The notes below the pieces were generated by a model, which saw only the letters and a list, made by a program, of their open reading frames with translations, had not been told where the DNA came from and did not search any database. A stretch of DNA of 64,000 nt from Sipunculus nudus (Eukaryota; Annelida; Sipuncula; Golfingiida; Sipunculidae): positions 34,762,862 through 34,826,861 of the forward strand of contig CM049307.1 of NCBI GenBank assembly GCA_026874595.1, written 5' to 3'. Both the position numbers and the translations under genes were made by a program. Below, piece by piece: positions 23,726 through 36,443 of the stretch (position 1 is the first letter of the stretch; each line of letters begins with the position of its first letter).

Positions 23726-26700
23726 AACAAGGCCTACAGGCCTAATGCGAACCTGTGCAAAGTTTGGGAGTATGAATGGAGGATTATTTTAAAAATTGAT
23801 CCTCTTATGTCCTGCATATCTACCTTAGTATTATGATTTCAGCAAAATGGATGTTTTGGACCTGCAAGTTTTGGACTAGGACATTTTAAAACTAGAATAT
23901 GGGTAGTAAACATGCGACTACATGTATCCGCCAAAATCAGAGTGGGACGGGTGAAGTGAGGCATGGATTGAGTGGCAAGGGGAAATAGAGTGAGGTGTGT
24001 TGCATATTAGCATTGATGTCTGCAGCTGAAATGTGTATGTAGGTTGCGCAATCTACCACAAAATCCAGAAAGCTGTCCAAGTTGTATACATATGCAAAAT
24101 TTTAGGCAGATAATTCGAACCACTACTTGTATATGAGTGATTTTATCCCACAGCATACAAACAGAAGGATGCTGTCCAAAAATGGTGGCAGGTGGGGCCA
24201 CCAATTTTGTATATGAATAAGAGCTATATGAGATCTATACATACACAAAATTTCAGGGGATATGTCAAACAAGTCCTGAGATATAAGCCTGAATGTATGC
24301 ATTGTAAACATAAATGTAGGTGGTGCCACCTGCCACAAAGTTGAGAAAGCTAACTAAGAAGCTTAAACATGCAAAGTTTTAGGCAGATAATTCAAACCAC
24401 TACTGAGATATGAGTGATTTTAGCCAACGGCAGACAAACATACTGACGCTGTGCAAAAATGGTGGCACCACCAATTTTGTGTATGATAAGATGTGTAAAC
24501 ATGCAAAATTTTAGGCAAATATGTCAAACCACTGCCGAGATATGAGTGATTTTATCCCATGGCAGACAAACAGACAGATGCTGTGCAAAAATGGTACCAG
24601 GTGGCGCCACCAATTTTGTGTATGATTAAGAGCTATGTGAGATCTATACACATGCAAAATTTTAAGGGGATAAGTCACACCAGTCCTGAGATATTAGCCT
24701 GAATGTCTGCAGCGTAAACATAAATGTAGGTGGCGCCACCTGCCACAAAATAGAGAAAGCTAACTAAGATGCTTAAACATGCAAAGTTTTAGGCAGATAA
24801 TTCAAACCACTACTGAGATATGAGTGATTTTAGCCAACGGCAGACAAACATACTGACGCTGTGCAAAAATGGTGGCAGGTGGCACCACCAATTTTGTGTA
24901 TGATAAAGAGCTATGTGAGATCTATACACATGAAAAATTTCAGGGAGATATGTCAAGCCAGTCCTGAGATATAAGCCTGAATGTCTGTAGCAGATACATA
25001 AATGTAGGTGGCGTCACCTGCCACAAAATCCAGAAAGCTATCCAAGATGTATAAACCTGCAAAATTTTAGGCGGATATGTCAAACCACTGCCGAGATATC
25101 AGTGATTTTTTCCCACGGCAAACAAACAGACAGATGCTGTGCAAAAATGATTGCAGGTGGCGCCACCAATTCTGCGTATGATAAAGAGCTATGTGAGATC
25201 TATAAACATGCAAAATTTTTGCCCAATCGGTCAAATGGTTCCCGAGATATGAGCTTGGATGTCTGCAGCTTAAATGTGAATGTAGGTGGCGCCACCTGTC
25301 ATAAAATCAAGAAAGCTGTCCAAGATGTATATACAGTGGAACCCCACAATTACAACCACCTTGGGGACTGACCAAAGTGGTCGTAATTTGGGGGTGGTCG
25401 TATTTGTGAAACTCTAAGTTACCTGGATCGTGTATTTAGGACCAAAAATAGTGGTCCTAATTGTGGGGTGGTCGCAAGGCGGGGTTCCACTGTACATGCA
25501 AAATTTCAGGTGGATAAGTAGAGATATGAGTGTTTTTATCCCAAGGCAGATGAACAGATGGACACTGTGCAAAAATGGTTGCAGGTGGCACCACAATTAT
25601 TAGTGTATATTATAAAGCTATCCAAGGGCTACTTTTGTGCAAAATTTTTAGCCTGATCGGTCAAACGATTCCCGAGATATGTGGGATTATGTGTGAAAAC
25701 AGACGCACATATGAATGCTGGGCAGACAGGAAAGGTCAGAGGTCAATCAAAAATGAGGGCACAGCAGTTCACATGTGCCCCGATCATAATTCCGAATTAA
25801 AAAAAAAAATCTGCCCAGTGGTTACAGTGGAGTTTTCCGGAAACCTATGTGGCGGTGGCGTCAGGGTCCAACTGAAAACATAGTGTCCACAAAACTCGCA
25901 CCACCAGTCTTGTATACAACAAAGACATATATACATTTGCCCAATGTTAGACTAATATGTCAAACCCCTCCTGTGAAATAAGCACGGACATACACTGTGC
26001 AAAAATTATTGTAGGTGGGGCCACCAGTCTTATACACTATAAAGCAACCCAATATGTATAAACATGCCCAATTTTAGGCTGATGTATGAAATTCCTCTGT
26101 AGAAATAAGTAGGCACATACACTGCAAAAGTCAATGTAGGTGGCACCACCTGTCTTGTAAATGAGAATACCATCAAAGACACATAGACAGGTCAAAATAT
26201 CAAGCCAATACATCAAACTTCCCTAGAGTTTGATGCACTGGGCTGACGAGGCTTAGGTGAGTAAGGCAGTACGAGTGAACTGTGAAAAATTGCTGCCTCA
26301 AGCTACTGCATTGAGTGAACGCATGACCTGCACCTGGTTAGACTGAGTGAACTTTTGACCTGTATCTGGCTGCACTGTGTGAACTCTTGACCTGTTGCAT
26401 AATCTGACACAGTCGGCAGTCTGCCAAAGCTATAAACAGATCCAGGCTGAACTTTGGTGCCAAATCTGATGCAGTGAGCAGTCTGCCAAAGCTATAAATA
26501 GAATGCAGCTACTGCACTGAGTGAACTCTTGGCCCATACTTGGGTGCACTTCTTCCAATCCTGGCACTGTGCCAAAACTATTCATAAAGCTGACATCATC
26601 CTGGCTAATGGCCAACATCAAGGCACTGGCAATTTGCCAATGGTAAACCAAGTGCTGCCATCTGTACACAAAAGTGGTCCCTACTTGAAATAAATTTGAA

Positions 26701-28143
26701 ATTAATTTTCCTAATAAAAAATGTTTTCAGCTGACCTTTTATAAAAAAAAATCAGGAATATATGTAAAATTATTACAGATGCGTACTGAATGCAAAATTA
26801 AATACAGATATATCTCATTGATGGCAAAATTTTGAATTAAGTTGAGAAGGGATACCAATAATTTATAATCCATGTACAATTGTCTTTATATAGCCACAGA
26901 CAGCGGAATATCCATGATTGTAACATTGTCTGGTATGATGAATAAATTAAATCATAAATCTGAATTTTTTAAAAGCTTTTAAAAAAGCTTTCTTGTCAAT
27001 ATTAACCAAAGATAACCTGAAATCTAAATGTCTAGTGGCATGGTGTAATAGATGCAAATAAACTGGTGATAGGCTAGATGTAACAGCATCACACAGCTAA
27101 CATATATGGTAAAATGACTCAATTCAATCTCCATAATTCAGCCAAAAATCATTCATGTGGAACCATTAATGACAATTATTATAAGAATTATTGTAGGGAT
27201 TATTCTTGTAAAATATTTAACAAACTTGCTTCAGTGGCATCAGTCGAAAAACATTTCGCAGGTTTATAACTCATATAGGAAGATACAGCAAACTGGCTAA
27301 GTTCAGCTTCCTGTAACTCAGCCAAAAAGCACTGAACCAAAACCATTTCAACAAACTTGAATTATCAACATCTGAGGATGATTAATGTGTGAGATTAAAG
27401 AATTTGGCCCAGTGGTTTTTGAGAAGAAGATCTGTGTAGCCACTGAGCTGAAATGGGCTGTTATGGCACATGACTAAATTCAGCTTCCCATAACTTAGCC
27501 AAAAGTCACTTAATAGAGACCATTTGAATAAAATTCAAAAAGCTCTACCCTAGGATCATTTCTGTGCGATATTAAACAATTTGGCCAAATGGTTTTAGAG
27601 AAGAAGTTTTTTGTAGCCCTCAGTGTGATACAGGCACTGATGACCCCATACAAAAAAGGCCGATGCAGGTGGCGCCACCAATACCTCAATTTCAGATATG
27701 ACTCATGTGACCAACATTGGCATAGAATTTGGTGATGATAGCTCCAGCTGTTCCTGAGACTGAAATTTTAATATGCATTTTTGGATAGATGACAAAGTTC
27801 AACCTCCTGTAACTCGGCCAAAAATCTCCGAACTGGAATCATTCAAACAAATTTGAGAGAGTTTGTTCCAGGGATCATTTCTGTGAAATATTGGACAATT
27901 TGGCTTAACAATTTCGGAGAAGAAGATTTTTAAAGCTTTTTTAGCTTTTTCCCTATAAAATTAAAGAAAATGCAGTTAGAAAAAAAATTAACAATTTCCG
28001 ATAGAGTTTTTCAGATGACTTATTATTTGCAAAACTTTTGGTGATGCTAGCCCCTGCCATTTTTGAGATAGCTATGGTTAACGTACAGACAACGCACGAC
28101 GTACGACGGATGCCACTGCACCATCGCATAAGTTTGCTAAAAA
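23726..28143 (+). repeat. R3 repeat element with nested R1 element, unit B
   Basis: Counterpart of 13536-17833. The nested R1 array (about 23895-25890) differs from unit A in module arrangement. Perfect GGTGGCGCCACC copies lie at 24600, 24729, 25156, 25285 and, in the R3 body, 27668. The 3' arm has lost CTCACAGG (CATCGCATAAGTTTGCTAAAA near 28123-28143). Confidence 0.65.
25334..25492. mobile_element. pogo/Tigger-like MITE, unit B
   Basis: 159-bp counterpart of 15009-15201 with CAGTGGAACCCC ends and TA flanks. Confidence 0.8.
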
Positions 28144-28359
28144 TGCTAATATTTCTGTTCAGTATGTAACAATGTGAGCACTCCAGCAGAAGAGAATGAA
28201 TCATATATGATTCAGATTTTTACAAATTTATACTTTGCAACTTGCTTAATGCTTCAACCTGAAGCAGCGATAATAATCAGGTCTTCAAGCTGATGATGTT
28301 ATCTGCATATTAATCATTATAAAGGGCTATATTAAACAGACTTATATTGATTTTAGTTA

Positions 28360-29196
28360 TTTTCAATGTAGCCCGATTGAATCGGACTCAATATTATTAG
28401 GCCCGCCATATATTGAGTCCGATAGCCATACAGTGAGAGTTTCTACAATATAAGCCATAGACTACACGCCACCAAATGCCCTTGTGACTAGTGTCAACAG
28501 GGGTTTATTACCCAATGCTTGCGGTCATTCTTCAGAGCCAGGCTCGTTGAAACAAAATGTAACATTATTTTAGCTGTCAATCACTTGAGTCAGCGAGGCT
28601 ATCAGTGAGGTCATCAAGTGCGCCTGTTCAACTGTTCTTCTGTCCCTACTAAACTCGCTGACACGCCTGTGGTTAAAACGTCGGTAAATGTTTAAAAATG
28701 ATGATCCAAGTTTAATTTTAGTTGCTATCAAAACCATGAAACGCATGCTTATTGGTGTTAAAATGGTATAATCCTGTGTCTTGTTGTTTGGCAGTAAACA
28801 GGCAGTCAAAGAAGATGCAACGGATCCGTTGCATCTTCCGTGGCTTATATTGCAAAAACTCTCACTGTATGGCTATCGGACTCAATATTATTTGGCCCAC
28901 CATATATTGAGTCCGATAGCCATACAGTGATTAAAACGTTGGTAAATGTTTAAAAATGATGATCCAAGTTTAATTTTAGTTGCAATAGAAACCATGAAAC
29001 ACATGCTTATTGGTGTTAAAATGAAATAATCCTGTGTCTTGTTGTTTGGCAGTAAACAGGAAGTCAAAGAAGATGCAACGGATCCGCTGAACCTTCCGTG
29101 GCTTTTATTGTAAAAACTCTCACTGTATGGCTATCGGACTCAATATATGGCTGGCCTAATAATATTGAGTCCGATTCAATCGGGCTATTTTCAATG
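28360..29196. mobile_element. foldback Mutator-like element with 9-bp target duplication
   Basis: Element 28369-29187 (819 bp) is flanked by TTTTCAATG on both sides. The TIRs start TAGCCCGATTGAATCGGACT and continue as imperfect inverted repeats for roughly 90 bp, through GTCCGATAGCCATACAGTGA. The interior is a direct duplication of about 330 bp (28670-28860 resembles 28925-29105), with the inner TIR sequence repeated between the copies at 28860-28930. This suggests a nested or partly duplicated element. No transposase. A 9-bp duplication with long TIRs fits the Mutator superfamily; that is inference. Confidence 0.75.
28811..28838. repeat. perfect 28-bp palindrome
   Basis: A spacer-free palindrome centred on GGATCC within the foldback element, with arms GAAGATGCAACGGA. 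The duplicated counterpart near 29068-29097 has decayed (…GGATCCGCTGAACC). Confidence 0.9.
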
Positions 29197-30062
29197 ATAA
29201 TTAAAAGTTGTTTTATTCCGACAAGTTGGACATAGCTGCGGACAACCAACTGTTTGCATCACACTTGTCCACGGAAAAGCAATGAAATTTCATATTTCCA
29301 CACCCCTGCCTGGCAGGCTTTAAAATGTATTCCTGAAATGAATGCTATCCAATGATATATATATCTACGATAAAAATTCCACATTTAACAAATTTAGTGA
29401 TACACCTATAATCAAACAAGGAATGATATACCGATAGCTAAAGCATGTACCTTTTAGTCCATCTCTGGACCCTTGTGTCCCATGTTAGACCCGATGGACG
29501 GACACCGTTTAACAATAACTTTAAAGTTTAAACCCCTCACTATAATTTAAGTATAACACAATAGCAGTGAATTCTCTTCTAAGAGCTCGATATTACTTTT
29601 ATATATATGCGTTTTCTTTGTACCTAGAACGTGGAGTTACTTACCAGTGTGACCGGGAAGCTGACATGTTATCATCCTACCCTCACAAGATTAAAATGGT
29701 CTTGTGACTTTCCGACTGCCTGACTGCTCTTGAGCTGTCACAATCCCCAGTGATATGGATTCCCTACCACGTTACGTCATACGGAATCCCCCAGAGGGAA
29801 CCCCTATGACGTGTTCTGAGGAATTCCGAAATAGACTGATCCCGTACTCAATGGTGCGATTTTATAAAAACTTCAATCTGTCAATTAAATGAGAAAAAAG
29901 AAGAAAAGCACGATCCGAAATCAGAAATATTTATGATTATCTGATGACAAATACATAAAACTGTATAAAGTACATATTTGGATAAACAGCGTTGAACCAG
30001 ACGTGTCATCCTGAAAGTTGAAGCGGCCTGACTTGTTCATAATTTTGCCGCCAGGTGTCAGT
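29197..30062. other. non-repeat stretch upstream of a candidate exon
   Basis: No transposon ends seen. It contains two CRE-like half sites (TTACGTCATA near 29775, TATGACGTG near 29808) and moderately GC-richer sequence at 29640-29860. This could be promoter or 5' UTR, but nothing confirms transcription. Confidence 0.3.
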
Positions 30063-30182
30063 ATGCGACGGATTTTAGGCAGAGCAGTTTGTTATAAATT
30101 GCCCCAGAACACAGGATTTCATAGTACAGCACCCAGTGGGATAGTTCTCAATATTAGCTCTCTGAAGAGCTGTAATGCTTAG
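30063..30182 (+). CDS. candidate first coding exon with a mitochondrial-presequence-like N-terminus
   Basis: A 39-codon frame begins MRRILGRAVCYKLPQNTGFH and ends at TAG. The first 30 residues have five basic residues and no acidic ones, and could form an amphipathic helix, like mitochondrial targeting signals. The stretch lies in non-repeat DNA just right of the CRE-like sites. A spliced gene would leave this frame before the stop; weak donors exist (GTGGGA near 30136, GTAATG near 30172) but no second exon was recognised. May be chance. Confidence 0.25.
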   Translation: MRRILGRAVCYKLPQNTGFHSTAPSGIVLNISSLKSCNA

Positions 30183-33100
30183 ATCATGACAATCTTATGC
30201 TTCCATGTCATCTAATGCCTGTTTATCAATTATTTATCATAAAATTTTTATTTGATTGATTAATTTTATATATAGCAAAGTTTAATTCATGTAGCTTCTC
30301 TTCTATTAAACAATTTAATATATAAATTACTGTACTAACCTTGGAATTTTCAGTGTTGCTTCCCACAATGTTAATAATTTTAATAATAATAATAATAATA
30401 ATTATATGGTTTCTCAAAAGTATGATAGAGCCCATTTGCCAATTTCTACTCAGAACTTTATTAATAATTTTGTGATGAATAAATGCTTCTTAGAAATGTT
30501 TTACATTAACTGTGTTGTCATGTTTCCATTGAAAATGTATTTTAGCTAGCATCTATGCTGAAGCCCAATACTTGCTCTTGAGAGCTTCCTCAAGAATTGC
30601 CCTGACCAAATCAATGCAATTCCAATCTGATATGATCCACAGTGTTGTATCCTCACCAATGTAACCTATCATCCCAGGCTATTTGAAGAAATTGATGATT
30701 TCAAATTACAGGGATGTTGCCCTAATAAAATTAGTGAAACTTGATGTCTTTCTCCTTCAACAAGAGAATGCAAAGCTTATCTCGAAGCATGCAGATACAC
30801 ATATAGTAGAACCCGGAATGACCTCATGAGGGTAAAATCGTGATGTATTAATGTTTATCAAAATTGTCTTATTCACTATAACCCAAGTGTTTATCAAGTA
30901 GGGCTGAAATTATAAGTACCTAAAATTTTCTGTAGTTTTCCCCAAGACATTGAGTTTACCCCTATATATAGCTCTCCTTCTTCTGAAGCATACAATGACA
31001 CATACAAAGTCTAATGAGACTTAAGTCACCGTTTTGAATTTATCTAAAGAACTTAAAATGTTTTGTGCACCAATATTGAGGAAATTTAAGAAATGTAGTA
31101 CTAAAAACATTAAGGTGTTCACAAAAATACTATTTCATCATAATTCTTCTTGATAGTAATGGTAAAGTTCACAAACTTGTTGAGACCACAAGTTTGCAGT
31201 ATATCAAAGGTTATGGTCATATTTACATAACCTTTATATTTACACACATTGGATCATCAGGATCAAGGGCATCAGTTTTTTGGACTTGACTGAAAATTTG
31301 AATGAAACAATAAATTTGAGGAGGGGGGGGGGGGGATGTGCAGTACAGGGGAAGGAATGCTTGGGGCTCACAAAATTCCAATATTTCTGCAGATTTAAAT
31401 TTGAAGGCATAATTATGAGATCAAAGTCACCAATTTTACAAATTGCCTGTCACCTTTCTGACACTACAAGTATATAAAATTTGAGGGGGACACATGCAGT
31501 ATCTAAAAAGTTATGGGGAGTAAAATCCATTATATCAGCAGATTTGACCTTAAAGATCAAGATCATCAGCTTTCAGACTTCTCTGATAACTTGGCTGAAA
31601 CAACAGGTGTACTAAATATGAGGTAATGCATGACCCTGCTGAAATATGTGACAGTGCAGGGTCTCCGTGGTGATAAAAAAATACAGCTGAACCGGGAAGA
31701 ACACAACACAATATAACAATATATAGGTGATCATTTTATTTGAACAAGTTATGTGCATAAAACAATGACTAGCCATAATGAAGAGTATTAATACTGTGAA
31801 ACATAAAAGCAATTGAGAATTTGATTGTTGTTACTGGCGAATATGACAAGAGGTTTATACACTACTTGACATGAAACCTTTGTATGCTGAGAACAACCAT
31901 TATCATGAGCCTGACTATCAGTAGAGGTCGAGTAATCCATGATACATTCACTAAGTTCTGGTAACTTGATCATAATATTCTGTATTGAGCACATGAGGTC
32001 TTGTAGGTACAAGAGCAAGGCCATTTAAGCATTGCTACACAAGAATATGAACTTTAAAATCATAGGCTTAAGCACTTCAGATTATTGAGACAATGAGTTT
32101 TTTTCACTCCTATACATTTATACACATCTAACGTTTAGGCTAAGTAATGTATTTCTGGTCAACACATAAGTAAATTTTGTGCTACTGATTTGAAAGCATT
32201 TACATAAACTACTATTCATGCAGTGGTGGTATTCATAAATTCATGTATTTTTTAATTCCTTTTGAAGGTAGCATTCAGTAAATCCCTGCTCAGCAAATCA
32301 CAGACAAATATACCTGCAGGTAAATGCAAAGGTTTTAACAACTACAATTTAAAAAATATGAATTTAGTAGAATTAATGCAGCCACACCAAAATCATGAGT
32401 TTCTATTCATGAAATATTTATATAATACAAATAATAGTATAATCACATTACAAATAATAATCATAAAACTCTCATAAATCACTGCAATTCATGAATGCAG
32501 ATACAAACTGAAATTAGCATTGGTAATTAACCAAACAAGATTACAAAATCATGCAAAATTGTGATTAAGCAAAATATTTAACTTCAAGTTTGCTTTTAGT
32601 TACACCAGAAAGTAATAATGATCAAAATGTTGGTACCATACTTTAACAGTCAGGTAAAAGACAAGCTGAATATATGTACTCATCACATAAAACATGTTTC
32701 AAGCATTCAAATTATAACAGAGTTTATGTATCAATATAATAAATTTTCAAATCAGTTGTTCACTATTATTCCATGTAAAACTATATAATGCAGAGAATGC
32801 AAATACTGTAATCATGAGTGAATACACAAAATATTCAATTAAAATTAAAATATCATGTTCATTAAGGTAAACAGTATTACATTTTGGTAATTAAAGTGAA
32901 CATTGTCACATTTACTGATTACAATTTCCCCAAGTCTGACTCTAATCTTGGGGTTTCCACATTGTCTCATTAGGGTCTGCAGCTGATAAGTTTTTGTGAA
33001 GGCACAAAGGACATTTTTTTACACCGGACAAACATTATGCTGTGCCACTAAAAGACATCCACTGAAAAATTCAAACAAATTGGAAACTCTCCAATCTAGG

Positions 33101-34063
33101 ATTAATCCAATGCAGTGGTCGTGCCTCTTAATACAGCAATAACCAAAAACAATTTAATAAATTTAAAAGACCAACAAGTTTAAAAGCTACAGTTACAGAT
33201 ATATAAATATATCAAGTACATATCAATACAATGAAACACAAAGTTATTATCATGGTGTTTTACAATATCTACAAATTAAATATACATCTATTTTCTATAT
33301 GTACAATATGTTGCATAAAAAATAAACCCAAAGTATTTTAAGCTGTCATTAAATCTTTTGCAAACACATTTATAACTTAAAAAGCACAAGAGCAAAGACC
33401 TCCGCCAAGTCAGCTCATTAGCCTCAAATGATACTGTCAGAAAAGCAGCATTTTCCCCTTTAAAATATTTCTGGATCAAGAATGTTTCCATATCAAAATT
33501 TAAAAAATTTTTCCTTCAATCATTGCTGAGCTATCCTGAAATTTTATCAAAATCTGTCAATAACTTTTTGACTAATGTTACCAACAGATACACATACAAA
33601 CCAATACCAGCAAAACCATAGCCCCTTTCGCTTTGTGGAGGTAATAAATGGGTAAAGTCGAATATATTTGCAGACTAAAGCTAAGATTTCTTATATGTAC
33701 GGTATGTGGGATGCGGAAAGCGTAAAATATTGGTACACATGTTGAGAAACAAAGGTGAGATTCCTCATGCGGAATGCTTGTATATCCGGCAGAAAATTAT
33801 CAATACATGTAGCAAATTTTCAAGTTTCTGGATGATATCAAGGGGCAACACGTAGAAAAAATGCATGTTGCCATGCAGATTCATATGAAATCTCTCAACA
33901 CACTTTCTATATTCCGTAGAAAAGGAATCTTACACGTTAATACTGAAGAAACTAGCCCTCGAAATTTGCCAAAAAGGGGTTTTTGCCCAATCCCCCTATA
34001 GGGGTAGGGGTTTTGGGGAGCTCAAGTCATTTACTTTCTTATTGAAACAGGGCAAAGGACTAT
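30183..34063. other. mostly unassigned AT-rich region
   Basis: It holds an AAT microsatellite (about 30378-30402), a G13 tract (31323-31335) and a repeat 3' end of the type CCCTTTCGCTTTGTGGAGG at about 33625-33650, matching the end of the 338-bp array at 35405-35440. No supported gene. Confidence 0.4.
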
Positions 34064-35440
34064 AACAAGTGACCCATGGGTCATGATGCTCAGCTGACTG
34101 GGAAGAGATTTGCAAAAGAAAATTTTATCATCTGAATGGTAGTATATATACCCATTCAACTGAAGTATCAAACAGATTAAACAACAGGCGAGTTGTGTCT
34201 GTATTTATATATCTTAAAAATAGAGAAAAAATGCATAAACTTTTAAAAAAAATACAGGTGGCTCCACCAGTCTGCAGAAACTAATAAAAACACTTAATGG
34301 TCAATATCCATGCAAAGAATCATGGTGATCTCTGTATTAGTTGTTCAGATACTCAAGCTTTTGTATCAAATTTTCCATTATTCTGAGGGGTACTTTGGGG
34401 CCACATTGCTCGAAGGATATGGGTAACAGAGACCTAATTTCTGGTTTCCATAGAGCCTTTTCATAGGTCTCTCACTGTGTTAAGAACGAAGATTCTAGGT
34501 CCAGTCTATACGATTGGTGCCCTGTTAACAATGTTCACATTTTTAAAGGTCTCAATAATAGAGAAAAAAAATCGTAAAAATTTGAAAAAAATAGAGGTGG
34601 CGCACCCAGTCTGCAGAAACTGATGGAACAGGTCATGATCAATATGTATGCCGAAAATCATGACCATCAGTGTTGTAGTTATTGAGATACTGCAGTTTTT
34701 GTATCAAATTTTCCATTATTCTGGGGGGTAATTTGGAGCCATACAGCTTAAAGAATATGGGTAACAGAGACCTAATTTCAGGTTTCCATGGAGACTTTTT
34801 ATGGGTCTCCCTGTGTGTCAAGAATGAAGATTCTAGGTCCAGTTGTTACGATTTGTTCCCTGTTGACAGATAACTACATCCTTAAAGGTCTCAAAAATAG
34901 AGAAAAAAATGTAAAAATTTGCAAATTTACAGGTGGCACCACCAGTCTGCAGGAACTGATGAAACATCTCATGATCAATATGTATGCCAAAAATCATGAC
35001 CATCAGTGATTTAGTTGAGATATTGGAGTTTTTGTATGAAATTTTTGACTATTCTGGGGGGTACTTTGGGGCCCCATTGCTCAAAGGATATGGGTAACAG
35101 AGACCTAATTTCTGGTTTCCATGGAGACTTTTCATAGGTGTCACACTGTGTAAAGAATGAAGATTCTAGGTCCAGTCAATACGATTTGTGCCCTGTTAAC
35201 AATGTTCACATTTTTAAAGGTCTCAAAAATAGAGAAAAAATTCGTAAAAAATCAAAAAATACAGGTGTCACCATCAAATTTAATCCATTGTTCCTTGTAT
35301 CATTGCCCAGCTATCCTGAAAATTTCATCAAACCCTGTCGAGGACTTTTTGTATTATCATGCTAACAGACAACTGATAAACAGACAGACAAACGTGCCCA
35401 AAAACATAATCCCTGTCGCTAGGCTTGGCGGAGGTAATAA
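34064..35440 (+). repeat. 338-bp tandem array element, copy 1
   Basis: The 5' end is R2-like (AACAAGTGACCCATGGGTCA, then GCTCAGCTGACT). About three modules of roughly 335-340 bp follow, marked by ACCAGTCTGCAG at 34264, 34604 and 34939 and by GGTCTCAAAAATAGAG. The 3' end is CCCTGTCGCTAGGCTTGG plus CGGAGG. The paralogue at 59564-62403 shares the 5' end and array phase. Confidence 0.7.
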
Positions 35441-36443
35441 ATGAAACGAATAGCAAGTGCTTTGAATTATCTATGAGAAAGTATAAATGTAATATAATCA
35501 ATCTATTACAAATTTGATTGCATAAAAGTTGTACTGAATATAATTAAATACTGACTTAATTTTAATGCATCCTTTAAACATCTTTGATTTATGCTCATGG
35601 GTGGTGTGAATCACAATAATACTGTGCAAAGGTATAAATATAAAAGTTTCATCACAAGCAGCCTGTAAAACACTAAAACAGGTATCACCTTTGGTAAATA
35701 CTAAGTTAATTTAATAATTCACCAGTGAAAGGATGCAATGTGTACAGCAAGGGTTCACTTCAGAAAACAAATTAAGCTAACTTGGGGTGTGCGTGTCACT
35801 AATGATACTCGTAAAAAATATTGGCCATGCAAATATAAGTGAATCCCCTGCGTAAACAAAGAGAGCATCACTTAGGGTTTCCAAATACAAGTATTTTTCA
35901 AACAATAAACATGACAAAGCAAAGAAACAATCTTGCAAGTGATCAACTCTGAAATATGTTTCTTTATAATATAAAATGGTGTTTGGTGAAAAGTGATTTG
36001 CCTATAAGAGAAAGAGAAGCACATTTATAAAACATGACGTAAGTAATATATCTTGCATTCTCTAATTTAATTAATGTTAAGAATATGTTGCTGTTTCTAA
36101 CCCTATAAATTCATCAGATCTGAAACAATTGATGTAAGCATTATGGTTTCATCAAAACAGTCATGTTTATGGGGGAAATATGAATACCTGCATCCTGTGT
36201 TAGCCATTGTTTAAAAATATGATCTGTAAAAATCTTTTATCCCATCAATTCCTTGTAAAACAGATAAGGTTTTTAAAGATACAATGTTTGAAGAAATTTC
36301 AAACTGCTCAAATTATTTTATAATCAATTGACATATTGTAGTTCTACTCTGAGTTTAGCTAATCATTAAAAACACACTGGATCTATATTATTGTTACTTA
36401 TGCATATTTTATGTACCAGTAAACCATGTTGCAATTTTATTAA
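35441..36443. other. no recognised feature
   Basis: AT-rich sequence between repeat elements. No splice-compatible frame or repeat terminus noticed. Confidence 0.4.

Larger units (their letters stand above)
18071..28408 (+). repeat. tandem segmental duplication, unit B
   Basis: This is the second copy, directly abutting unit A. The junction at 18070/18071 joins part of the left TIR of the foldback element (…TTAGGCCCACCA) to GGTCCACGAGTTAAG, which corresponds to position 1769 in unit A. Unit B ends at the same point in the intact foldback element (28408). It lacks the hAT and keeps the empty target GCAGTGAC at 21445-21452. Confidence 0.9.

Noticed and set aside
30543-30680. Minus-strand open stretch of about 43 codons after an AAATAG acceptor-like site (ending YWASA and a stop)
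   Set aside because: Length is within chance expectation, no family recognised, and no matching upstream exon.
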